Assembly: GCA_964371745.1 (NCBI GenBank) | Contig: CAYJNS010000001.1 | Coordinates: 1 to 55,246 of the forward strand | Direction: 5' to 3' | Source of the DNA: CAKOSP01 sp964371745 | GTDB lineage: Bacteria > Bacillota_I > Bacilli_A > RF39 > UBA660 | Length of the DNA: 55,246 bases | In this document: piece after piece, positions 42,314-49,590 of the stretch | How the letters are laid out: each line of letters opens with the position of its first letter | How positions within the stretch are numbered: position 1 is the first letter of the stretch | Notes under the pieces: model-generated | Databases searched by the model: none | Told to the model about the DNA's origin: nothing | Seen by the model: only the letters and a program-made list of their open reading frames with translations | Made by a program: the position numbers and the translations under genes

Positions 42314-43834
42314 ATGGATAAAGTAAAAAAGAAAAATATAATTATTATAGTAGTAGCATCTTTAATAGTAGTAGCATCCGCTGTTACTTATGCTTTTGTA
42401 TACTCTAGAGTTGGTGGAACTGCTGAAACTGATGTGGACGTAGCAAGTGGAGAAGAAGAAAGATTAACATTTATTGAAGGTGAACCATTATATATTGAAT
42501 CATCTATAGAAAATTTTAGTTCAGAGCATGGAAGTTTAAGTGCAACTACTAAACCTAAAGTTAAATATGTAACCGATGTAGAAGGTGTTGAGACAACAAA
42601 TAACTATGATGTTTATTTAGTAATTGAAGAAAATGGATATATATATACTACTGCTGAACAAAAACCAGAATTAGTACTAACAATTATAGATCCAACTGGA
42701 AATCGGGTAACTAATATAGATGGATTAAATCCAGTTACAACTATAGATTATAAGACAAATACAGAGATTAGTGGTTTTGATATTACCACATTCAATGATG
42801 CGATAAATATTACACAACAATATCCTATATCAACAAATTCAGTTAATACAGGTGAAGTACATGAATGGGAATTTATTATAAATTATATAAATTTAGATTC
42901 TGTGCAATCAGAAAATGAAGGTAAAATTTTAAATGCAAAAATTGTTATGGGAGATTTTAATTGTAATAACGATTATGATATAAGTCAAAGATCTAGCGAT
43001 AGTGTTTATGTAAAAAATTATATATATACAGGAAGTACACAGGAATTAAACATTACAACTCCAGGCCAGTATTTATTACAAACATGGGGTGCAGAAGGTG
43101 GTTATGCTACTTCTGAGACATTTGGTGGAGATGGAGGATATTCGGAAGGCGTTTTAAATATAACTAGTGATACTAATTTATACATAAATGTAGGGAATAA
43201 AGGGTCTAAATTAACTGGTGGTTATAATGGTGGAGGTAGCGCTATAGATGATACTTATGATTCATATGGCGGTGGTGGTGCCTCTGATATTAGAATAACT
43301 ACAAATAGCCTATATTCTAGAGTGATAGTAGCTGGAGGTGGTGGAGGCGCAAATGGAACAAGGTCTAACACCTCAACTAGAGCAGGTGGTTTTGGTGGAG
43401 GATTAGTTGGTGGAACCGCAACTCAATATAGTAGTTATACACCAGCTGGTGGCGGCACTCAAACTGCAGGCGGAGCTCGAGGATATTTAAATAATAGTTA
43501 TTATGGCATCGCTGGAACATTTGGTAATGGAGCAAATGGAACAAGTAATTATTCTACATCAGGCGGAGGCGGAGGTGGAGGCTGGTATGGCGGAGGGAGT
43601 GGTCATCCAGGTTCTACAACGACTTCAATTGGCGGAGGAGGAGGTTCTGGATATGTTTATACTGAAGAAACAGCTATCTCTTACCCTAGTGGAGTTTTAC
43701 TTGATTCAACACACTATTTAACTCAAGCGAATACTTTTGCTGGAAATACAAATTTTGTATCGCCTACTGGAACTATTGAAAATGGACATAATGGTACAGG
43801 ATATGCTCGAGTTACAGCTATGTGTTTTTATTAA
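42314..43834 (+). CDS. Surface protein: TasA-like module and divergent glycine-rich domain
   Basis: 506 residues. The first 13 codons are identical in DNA sequence to those of the 40273 gene, and the TasA-like module is close to it (TAETDVDVAS, LTFIEGEPLYI, LVLTIIDPTG). The glycine-rich domain is more diverged: LLQTWGAEGGYATS, GGYNGGG, GGGGASDIRIT, SRVIVAGGGGGANG, SGGGGGGGWYGGGSG and a C-terminus NGHNGTGYARVTAMCFY. No discoidin-like insert. It is the last of the four, 13 bases after the previous stop and followed by a terminator. Confidence 0.76.
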   Translation: MDKVKKKNIIIIVVASLIVVASAVTYAFVYSRVGGTAETDVDVASGEEERLTFIEGEPLYIESSIENFSSEHGSLSATTKPKVKYVTDVEGVETTNNYDVYLVIEENGYIYTTAEQKPELVLTIIDPTGNRVTNIDGLNPVTTIDYKTNTEISGFDITTFNDAINITQQYPISTNSVNTGEVHEWEFIINYINLDSVQSENEGKILNAKIVMGDFNCNNDYDISQRSSDSVYVKNYIYTGSTQELNITTPGQYLLQTWGAEGGYATSETFGGDGGYSEGVLNITSDTNLYINVGNKGSKLTGGYNGGGSAIDDTYDSYGGGGASDIRITTNSLYSRVIVAGGGGGANGTRSNTSTRAGGFGGGLVGGTATQYSSYTPAGGGTQTAGGARGYLNNSYYGIAGTFGNGANGTSNYSTSGGGGGGGWYGGGSGHPGSTTTSIGGGGGSGYVYTEETAISYPSGVLLDSTHYLTQANTFAGNTNFVSPTGTIENGHNGTGYARVTAMCFY

Positions 43835-43841
43835 AAATTAA

Positions 43842-43867
43842 AACCTAGAAAGTCTAGGTTCTTTTTT
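43842..43867. terminator. Terminator between the surface operon and the gerQ-like gene
   Basis: An 8-base stem pairs AACCTAGA (43842-43849) with TCTAGGTT (43853-43860), loop AAG, followed by CTTTTTT. It ends the four-gene surface operon; the preceding A-rich bases could serve the converging gene as well. Confidence 0.85.
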
Positions 43868-44228
43868 ATTCTCTTGGCCTATCGTAAAAGATAGGTTCCA
43901 TAAATTCTATATAATCTAAATATAACATTTTTATTAAATACCAACTACCAGTCATTGAATCTTTTATGATTAAATGATCAATACTTGCTTCTTCAATAGT
44001 TCCAACGTATTCTTTATCCCTCCATTTTTCACTATCTGGAAAAGATACATAAGCTTTAACTGTTTTTCCTCTATTATCTCTAAGTATATTTTCTATATAA
44101 CTAACTTGTACATCTGGAAGTGGTATTTTAGGTGGAGGAGGAAAGTTAGTTTGATTTACTGTTTGATTATTAGCCTCTGGATAAGGATTATTTGGAAATG
44201 TTGGATTTTGATAATAATTTCCGTTCAT
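43866..44228 (-). CDS. gerQ: GerQ-like spore coat protein homologue
   Basis: The 120-residue product has a flexible Asn/Pro/Gln-rich N-terminus and a C-terminal domain VSYIENILRDNRGKTVKAYV, DKEYVGTIEEASIDHLIIKD and WYLIKMLYLDYIEFMEPI. This matches Bacillus GerQ (YwdL), a coat protein cross-linked by transglutaminase and needed for localising the cortex-lytic enzyme CwlJ. No other sporulation gene is in the window. In a lineage not known for spores it may have another structural role. It is monocistronic and convergent with the surface operon. Confidence 0.85.
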   Translation of the reverse strand: MNGNYYQNPTFPNNPYPEANNQTVNQTNFPPPPKIPLPDVQVSYIENILRDNRGKTVKAYVSFPDSEKWRDKEYVGTIEEASIDHLIIKDSMTGSWYLIKMLYLDYIEFMEPIFYDRPRE

Positions 44229-44257
44229 AATATAAATTACACCTCTTTCTAAATAAT

Positions 44258-44286
44258 ATTATGATTAAAAACTTTATTTATGTTAA
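44258..44286 (-). promoter_or_regulatory. Promoter of the gerQ-like gene
   Basis: Minus strand TTAACA (44281-44286), 17 bases, CATAAT (44258-44263); AAGAGGTG is the ribosome site. It resembles a vegetative promoter, not an obvious sporulation-sigma one. Confidence 0.6.
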
Positions 44287-44304
44287 AAATAATAATATAT
44301 ACTA

Positions 44305-44333
44305 TTGCAAATGTACTTTTGTAAGAGTATAAT
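44305..44333 (+). promoter_or_regulatory. Promoter of the 44361 small gene
   Basis: TTGCAA (44305-44310), 17 bases, TATAAT (44328-44333). Confidence 0.7.
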
Positions 44334-44360
44334 TTATTTATAGGTAAGTAGGTGTTAATT

Positions 44361-44540
44361 ATGTTAAAAGATGAAATTATAAATAAGATAGTTACTATTA
44401 GTGGTTTTAATAAAAATAAAATAACTTTATTGGAATCTAAAAGAAGTAATAAAAATATATACATATTAGATTATCATATATTTGAATATGAAAAAGAATT
44501 ATATATATTAGATAATAATAAATTAAAAAAAGGAAAATAG
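44361..44540 (+). CDS. Hypothetical small protein, 59 residues
   Basis: The protein reads MLKDEIINKIVTISGFNKNK and continues with a short beta-rich part, then NNKLKKGK. It is soluble with no recognised domain. ATG 44361 is chosen over an upstream GTG at 44352 because AAGTAGGTG lies at the right spacing and a clear promoter precedes it. It is not in the family of its neighbours. The promoter makes it a likely real gene. Confidence 0.6.
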   Translation: MLKDEIINKIVTISGFNKNKITLLESKRSNKNIYILDYHIFEYEKELYILDNNKLKKGK

Positions 44541-44568
44541 TTCAATTTGAAACTTGCTATTAGCAATA

Positions 44569-44598
44569 TTGCTTTTTATATCTTTATAGAAGTATAAT
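44569..44598 (+). promoter_or_regulatory. Promoter of the 44634 membrane-protein gene
   Basis: TTGCTT (44569-44574), 18 bases, TATAAT (44593-44598). The palindrome AGCAATATTGCT plus four T at 44563-44578 just upstream could terminate the 44361 transcript. Confidence 0.55.
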
Positions 44599-44633
44599 TT
44601 ATATAAATAAATATACTTTTTTTGGAGGTAGTA

Positions 44634-45938
44634 ATGAAAGAAAAAGATAAAGTTTTAATAGCTAAACTAATACTAAAAATAACAATTATTATGACCATTG
44701 TAAGTGTATTTATAAAACTATTAGGTTTTGATTTATTTGAAGCAGATTATAGTAATAAAATTCTTTTATGGTTTTCTAATTTAGTGGATAATAATTTTGT
44801 AAGTGGACTTTTTAGTATATTATTAATATTTATTCAATTATATATTATATATAGAATAACTACTAAAAATTCATGTATAAAAACCCATTTGCTCGTTACA
44901 AGTATCTCTACTTTGATTATAGTTTTAACACAAATATATATTTTTGATTATATGTTGACATCCAAATCTAATTTAATTTCGATTCTATATGCCGTTATAT
45001 CTCTAATTAATGTTATTTTGTGTCCTTTTTTAATTGATTATAAAGTTGAATATAAAATAAAATATAAAAGAAAAAATAACGTTGTAAAATTTATGCAAAA
45101 ATTTTGGGTTAGAATTAAGAAACCATTAATCATGTATATGGTAGTGTTATCTTATCAAATTATTGTATTATTTATTAGAAATTTACCATATAATAGTAAA
45201 TATGAAACAATATATAATTTTCTATTAAATTTTGACTACATAATTATTTTATTAATTACTTATTATATTTACTTGAAAAGGAAAGATAATTTAAAAATAA
45301 ATTCTGTTTTTAATTTTTCTTTAGCGCAATTTTTAAATGAAAAACCTGATAAAAAAGATATAAAATATTTTGTAATACAGTTAAAAAATGGGTATGCAGA
45401 TTTTAAAAAACAAAATAAAACTGATAAAATTGTCGTTTTATTATACTTATTATTTTTTATAATACAAGAGTGTTTAACTTTGGGATTGTTAATATACATA
45501 GCTAGCATTAATGATTATATAATTGAATGTTTATTTATATTAACATCTTTCATTATATCCAAGAGCGTTTTTGGAGCGTTTCATTTTAAATCATTTATAT
45601 TATGCTTTTTTGTTTCTAATTTGTCATTTTTTATTTTAAGTAGATTAACTATGAATGTAAATACAACATTTATAATACCTATTTTTTGTGGAATACTATT
45701 AGCTTATATTTCAAGTCGTTTTATTAATAAAAGTGACAGTTCATTATACCGCGGAGTACCTGTGGAAAAATTAGAAAAAATATGTGATGAAAAAAAATTG
45801 AATAAAATGGAGAAAGATATATTAATTGATTATTATTCAAATAGATATAATATTGATAAACTTGCAATTAAATATCATTATTCTGATCGAAGCATACAAA
45901 GAATTAAAACAAAAGCATTAAATAAAATTCAACTATGA
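44634..45938 (+). CDS. Polytopic membrane protein with C-terminal helix-turn-helix domain
   Basis: 434 residues with about ten membrane helices (first near residue 8, last near residue 355), then a soluble tail of about 70 residues. The tail VEKLEKICDEKKLNKMEKDI, followed by LAIKYHYSDRSIQRIKTKAL, looks like a sigma-70 region 4/LuxR-type helix-turn-helix. A membrane-embedded sensor joined to a DNA-binding domain is possible. ATG 44634 is used because GGAGG stands five bases upstream; a TTG at 44622 lies before that site. It precedes a small peptide gene and an XRE gene. No named family recognised. Confidence 0.6.
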   Translation: MKEKDKVLIAKLILKITIIMTIVSVFIKLLGFDLFEADYSNKILLWFSNLVDNNFVSGLFSILLIFIQLYIIYRITTKNSCIKTHLLVTSISTLIIVLTQIYIFDYMLTSKSNLISILYAVISLINVILCPFLIDYKVEYKIKYKRKNNVVKFMQKFWVRIKKPLIMYMVVLSYQIIVLFIRNLPYNSKYETIYNFLLNFDYIIILLITYYIYLKRKDNLKINSVFNFSLAQFLNEKPDKKDIKYFVIQLKNGYADFKKQNKTDKIVVLLYLLFFIIQECLTLGLLIYIASINDYIIECLFILTSFIISKSVFGAFHFKSFILCFFVSNLSFFILSRLTMNVNTTFIIPIFCGILLAYISSRFINKSDSSLYRGVPVEKLEKICDEKKLNKMEKDILIDYYSNRYNIDKLAIKYHYSDRSIQRIKTKALNKIQL

Positions 45939-45944
45939 TATCAT

Positions 45945-45967
45945 TGTCATGTTTTGACATCTTTTTT
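45945..45967 (+). terminator. Hairpin with T-run after the membrane-protein gene, overlapping a -35 box
   Basis: TGTCA (45945-45949) and TGACA (45955-45959), loop TGTTT, are followed by TCTTTTTT. TTGACA (45954-45959) in the right arm is a perfect -35 hexamer, but the -10 downstream is unclear in the AT-rich stretch before the peptide gene. Confidence 0.5.
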
Positions 45968-45999
45968 ATATTAATATTTAAATATAAGGAGGTGCTATA

Positions 46000-46098
46000 A
46001 TGAATTGGTGGGATAAATTGTTTGGCAGCATTATAATCTTTGGCCCAACAGATCATTTGAAAAAACTAGCAGAAAAAATTGCTGGTAAATCTAAGTAA
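46000..46098 (+). CDS. Small amphipathic peptide, 32 residues
   Basis: The peptide opens MNWWDKLFGSIIIFGP and continues TDHLKKLAEKIAGKSK. It has an aromatic N-terminus, a hydrophobic core and a cationic amphipathic tail, with no cysteine or signal peptide. AAGGAGGTG (45987-45995) at ideal spacing makes translation very likely. The form recalls leaderless class II bacteriocins or a pheromone precursor, but no sequence family is matched. It lies between the membrane protein with helix-turn-helix and an XRE regulator. Confidence 0.65.
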   Translation: MNWWDKLFGSIIIFGPTDHLKKLAEKIAGKSK

Positions 46099-46109
46099 TT
46101 TATTTAGGT

Positions 46110-46337
46110 ATGAATGATCTAGAAGTTAGTTTAATTATTACAAGAATTAATAAGCTATTAAAAGAAAAAAACATAACTGCTTATAAAGTAAGTATAACAG
46201 GTAAGTTTAATCCTAGAACTTTAAATCATATTTTAAATGGTACTTATAATGATATAAAATTATCTACTATTAATAAAATATGTTTAGGATTTAATATTAG
46301 TTTAAAAGAATTTTTTAATGATGAAATATTTAACTGA
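46110..46337 (+). CDS. XRE/Cro-CI family DNA-binding regulator
   Basis: The 75-residue protein is a stand-alone helix-turn-helix domain: RINKLLKEKNITAYKVSITG, RTLNHILNGTYNDIKLSTIN and KICLGFNISLKEFFNDEI, the classical XRE layout. It starts 11 bases after the small peptide gene, so both are probably in one transcript. A short AGG precedes the ATG, so translation may be modest. Confidence 0.8.
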   Translation: MNDLEVSLIITRINKLLKEKNITAYKVSITGKFNPRTLNHILNGTYNDIKLSTINKICLGFNISLKEFFNDEIFN

Positions 46338-46342
46338 ATTTT

Positions 46343-46369
46343 AAGCTGCATAGTGCAGCTTTTATATTT
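46343..46369 (+). terminator. Terminator after the XRE gene
   Basis: A perfect 7-base stem pairs AAGCTGC (46343-46349) with GCAGCTT (46355-46361), loop ATAGT, followed by TTATATTT. Confidence 0.75.
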
Positions 46370-46418
46370 AGTATGGATTTTTTCCTTTTTTTTTGATACA
46401 ATTTAATTGGTGATTAGG

Positions 46419-47219
46419 ATGGAAGATTATAAAAAATTAATAGCAAATTTTGTAACTGTATTAAGTGAAGAAGATGCAAAAAAAATAGTTGGTGAAGCAG
46501 ATGAAAATACTGTTGATAATATATTTAATAAATATTTATTAGATAGTAAATCTGTTGTAAAAAAAATACAAGGTGAATTAAGTCGATTACAACCTAAAAA
46601 GGAATTATTAAAAAAAATAGAATTATTAGGTGAAGGTGCAAGCATTGAAATAGGAACTAAAATAATAAGTGGAGAAAAACTTGATAAATTAAAAAGTGAT
46701 CTAACTATTGAAGTTTCTGCTGGGTGGTTTTTCTTAGCAAATAAGTTAAATGAAATCATCGCAATAAGAGATTTTATTGGAAATAAATTTAAAGCATTAA
46801 AATTATTAAATAAAAGTGATAGTAGCCAATATTTTGATTATATGTATAGCTCAATAGTGGATTCATTTTTGGATAAAATATTAAAAATAAGAGCAGAAAT
46901 GGTAAAATATAAATATTTACTTAAATATTTAGCTTGTAAACATGGCGTGAATTTATCAGGCTATGATAAAAAAGAATATGGAATATATTTAAGTTCTAAT
47001 GAAAGAGATGTAAATAGTAATACAAATGAATTAGATGCCTTACTTAAACAAAAAGAATATTTTGATATATTAAATTCAGATATTAATTTTAAATTTATTA
47101 ATGGAGAAATAGTATCGTTAGATAGTGATATAAAGGAGGCAATAGTATTAGATATAGTTGCCCATGATTATTTTAAAATATTATATAGTGAAATTTGTAA
47201 TAAAAATATGAAAAAATAA
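46419..47219 (+). CDS. Hypothetical helical protein, 267 residues
   Basis: Unrecognised. The product is soluble and mostly helical (MEDYKKLIANFVTVLSEEDA, KKELLKKIELLGEGASIEIG, KYKYLLKYLACKHGVNLSGY). No catalytic motif stands out. ATG 46419 is preferred over TTG 46407 and GTG 46410 because GGTGAT is five bases upstream. A TGA-preceded TACAAT at 46397-46402 could be its -10 box. It stands between the XRE terminator and murC. Confidence 0.6.
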   Translation: MEDYKKLIANFVTVLSEEDAKKIVGEADENTVDNIFNKYLLDSKSVVKKIQGELSRLQPKKELLKKIELLGEGASIEIGTKIISGEKLDKLKSDLTIEVSAGWFFLANKLNEIIAIRDFIGNKFKALKLLNKSDSSQYFDYMYSSIVDSFLDKILKIRAEMVKYKYLLKYLACKHGVNLSGYDKKEYGIYLSSNERDVNSNTNELDALLKQKEYFDILNSDINFKFINGEIVSLDSDIKEAIVLDIVAHDYFKILYSEICNKNMKK

Positions 47220-47266
47220 AAAGAAAGGACTATATTACTTGTCAATATGACTAGGATATAGATTAT

Positions 47267-48601
47267 ATGATAAATATGAAATACCATTTTATAGGAATAA
47301 AAGGAACAGGAATGGCTTCTCTTGCTCAAATAATGTTTGATTTAGGTTTTGATGTACAAGGAAGTGATAAAGAAAATCATTTCTTTACAGAAGATGATTT
47401 AATTAAAAAAGGAATTAAAGTTCTTGTATTTGATGAGGATAATATTACTCAAGATTTAATAATAGTTCAAGGCAATGCATTTGATGATAGTAATTGTGAA
47501 GTGAAAAAAGCAAAAGAATTAAATTTAAAAATTTATTCATATCAAGAAATGATTGGTAAAATTACTGATGAATTTAAAACAATTACAGTATCTGGTTGTC
47601 ATGGTAAAACAACTACATCAGCATTAATGAGTCATGTAATTAATAATATATGTGGCTGTAATTATTTAATTGTTGATGGAACAGGACATGCAACTAAAGA
47701 AAATGAATTTTTTGTATTAGAAGCTTGCGAATGGAAAAGACACTTTTTGGCATATACTCCATACTACGCTATAATTACAAATATAGAACTTGATCATGTT
47801 GATTACTTTAAAGATATAGATGATGTAATAAATGCTTATGAAGAGTATTCTAATAAGGCTAAAAAAGTAGTTATTGCATGTGGAGATGATTTATATACGA
47901 GAAAGTTAAAATGTAATAAACAAATTGTTTATTATGGTATAAATGAAGATAATGATGTAATTGCTAAAAATGTTAAGTTAACAGAAAAAGGAACTGAATT
48001 TGATGTATATATAAAAGGTGAACTATATGGTAATTTTAATTTACCATTATTTGGAAAACATATGTTACTAAACTCTTTAGCGGTTATTACGGTATGTTTT
48101 TATGAAAATATTGCTTCAGAAGATATAAATAAGTATTTAAAAACATTTAAAGGTGCTAAAAGAAGATTTAAAGAAAATATAATTAATGATATAGTTACGA
48201 TAGATGATTATGCTCATCATCCTACAGAAGTATCAGTAACAATAAATGCAGCTAGACAAAAATATCCAAATAAAAAGATTGTTGCTATATTTAAAGCTCA
48301 TACACTTTCAAGAGTTAAAGAGTTTTCTAAAGAATTTGCAGATGCTCTTAACTTAGCAGATAAATCATATATTACAGAAATTGGTGTTGATAGAGTAGAA
48401 ATTGGTTATGAAGGCGTTACACATGATTTGATACTTTCTAAACTTAACAATGGAGATTTAATAACACTTGATGATGCAAAAGAATTAATGAAGTATAAAG
48501 ATGCAGTTATTATATTTATGAGTAGTAAAGATATATATTTATTACAAGAAAAATATGAAAAGTTGTTAAAAGAAAATAATAAAATAGTAAAACTATTTTA
48601 A
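47267..48601 (+). CDS. murC: UDP-N-acetylmuramate--L-alanine ligase
   Basis: MurC adds L-Ala to UDP-MurNAc in peptidoglycan precursor synthesis. The N-terminal Rossmann loop is HFIGIKGTGMASLAQIM with QGSDKENHFF, the ATP site is VSGCHGKTTTSALM, followed by VLEACEWKRHFLAY, TNIELDHVDYF, GAKRRFKE and DDYAHHPTEV. This matches Bacillus MurC along the full 444 residues. Two ATGs are possible (47267 and 47276); the first has AGGAT upstream at acceptable spacing. Confidence 0.95.
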   Translation: MINMKYHFIGIKGTGMASLAQIMFDLGFDVQGSDKENHFFTEDDLIKKGIKVLVFDEDNITQDLIIVQGNAFDDSNCEVKKAKELNLKIYSYQEMIGKITDEFKTITVSGCHGKTTTSALMSHVINNICGCNYLIVDGTGHATKENEFFVLEACEWKRHFLAYTPYYAIITNIELDHVDYFKDIDDVINAYEEYSNKAKKVVIACGDDLYTRKLKCNKQIVYYGINEDNDVIAKNVKLTEKGTEFDVYIKGELYGNFNLPLFGKHMLLNSLAVITVCFYENIASEDINKYLKTFKGAKRRFKENIINDIVTIDDYAHHPTEVSVTINAARQKYPNKKIVAIFKAHTLSRVKEFSKEFADALNLADKSYITEIGVDRVEIGYEGVTHDLILSKLNNGDLITLDDAKELMKYKDAVIIFMSSKDIYLLQEKYEKLLKENNKIVKLF

Positions 48602-48614
48602 GTTTTACTTTTTT
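48586..48614 (+). terminator. Terminator after murC
   Basis: The stem AGTAAAAC (48586-48593) with GTTTTACT (48602-48609) is followed by five more T. The murC stop lies in the loop. Confidence 0.75.
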
Positions 48615-48652
48615 CAAATACATTATCTTTTTAATATAATGTATTTGAAAAA
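48610..48652. promoter_or_regulatory. PHP-gene promoter inside a perfect 16-base inverted repeat
   Basis: Sequence 48610-48625 (five T, then CAAATACATTA) pairs with 48637-48652 (TAATGTATTTG, then five A), separated by 11 bases. A TTTCAA -35 (48612-48617) and TATAAT -10 (48635-48640) with 17-base spacing lie on it. The palindrome could be an operator or a second, bidirectional terminator. Confidence 0.6.
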
Positions 48653-48672
48653 TATGAAAGGTATTAAAAATT

Positions 48673-49542
48673 ATGGAAAATAAAATAGATTTACATATTC
48701 ATACTAATATATCTGATGGTAAACACACTCCATTTGAAATAATAGATATGGCAGTAGAAAATAATGTTAAAACAATAGCAATAGCTGATCATGATTCAGT
48801 AGATGCGTATACAAAAGAATTTTTTGATTACGCTAATTTTAATAATATAGAAATAATTACTGCAGTTGAAATATCTACTAAGTTAAATAATATTAGTATT
48901 CATATATTGGGATATGATATTGATATTAATAATGAAGAATTGAAAAAAGAATTAGAAAAACAAAGAAATTCTAGATTTATATACTTGAAGGAAGTATCAA
49001 ATAAATTAAATCAATTAGGTTATGTTGTTAATTTAGAAAAATTGAGTAAAATAGATGGAGTTACAAAAAATCATATAGCTAAAGATGTTGTTTTTAATGA
49101 GTTAAATAAAGATGTTTTGTTTAAAAAATATTCATATATTCCTGCGGCAGGAGAATTTATAGAAACTATTTTAAATTATGGGTGCCCAGCTTTTGTTAAA
49201 AAACATACATTGACTCCAAAAAAAGCTTCTAAATTAATTAAAAATGCATCTGGAAAAGTAGTTTTAGCACATCCTGTTGTATATAATAGTAAAGATAATT
49301 TATCAGTCAATCAAATAAAAGAAATTTTAGTGGAAATTAATGCAGATGGAATAGAGGCTAATTATATTTATATTAATAAAAGAAATGAATTTATAAATCA
49401 AATATTTTTATGGAATAATGTAGCTAAAGAGTTAAATATTTTTACTACTATAGGTTCAGATTTTCATGAACTTGATAACATTAATGCAAATATAGGCCTT
49501 ATTAATTATGAAGAGGTATTTACTGAAAATAAATTAACATAA
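48673..49542 (+). CDS. PHP-domain phosphoesterase
   Basis: The 289-residue protein begins IDLHIHTNISDGKHTPFEII (HxH metal motif) and has AIADHDSVDAY, a further His in LAHPV, and the closing TIGSDFHELD, the typical PHP metal set. Relatives such as YciV/TrpH are 3',5'-nucleoside bisphosphate phosphatases or RNA 5' exonucleases; other PHP enzymes are histidinol phosphatases. The TrpH-like layout with an insertion between residues 90 and 180 is favoured. It is monocistronic. Confidence 0.85.
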   Translation: MENKIDLHIHTNISDGKHTPFEIIDMAVENNVKTIAIADHDSVDAYTKEFFDYANFNNIEIITAVEISTKLNNISIHILGYDIDINNEELKKELEKQRNSRFIYLKEVSNKLNQLGYVVNLEKLSKIDGVTKNHIAKDVVFNELNKDVLFKKYSYIPAAGEFIETILNYGCPAFVKKHTLTPKKASKLIKNASGKVVLAHPVVYNSKDNLSVNQIKEILVEINADGIEANYIYINKRNEFINQIFLWNNVAKELNIFTTIGSDFHELDNINANIGLINYEEVFTENKLT

Positions 49543-49556
49543 ATTTTAAATATATA

Positions 49557-49565
49557 TGTTATAAT
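49557..49565 (+). promoter_or_regulatory. Extended -10 promoter of the 49591 gene
   Basis: TGTTATAAT gives an extended -10 (TATAAT 49560-49565). No convincing -35 at 17 bases. AGAGAGG precedes the ATG. Confidence 0.5.
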
Positions 49566-49590
49566 ATATATTGTAAAGAGAGGTTAATAA

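Noticed and set aside
46000..46098. AgrD-type cyclic autoinducer precursor
   Set aside because: There is no Cys, no AIP-like core and the adjacent membrane protein is not AgrB-like. Kept only as an unassigned peptide.
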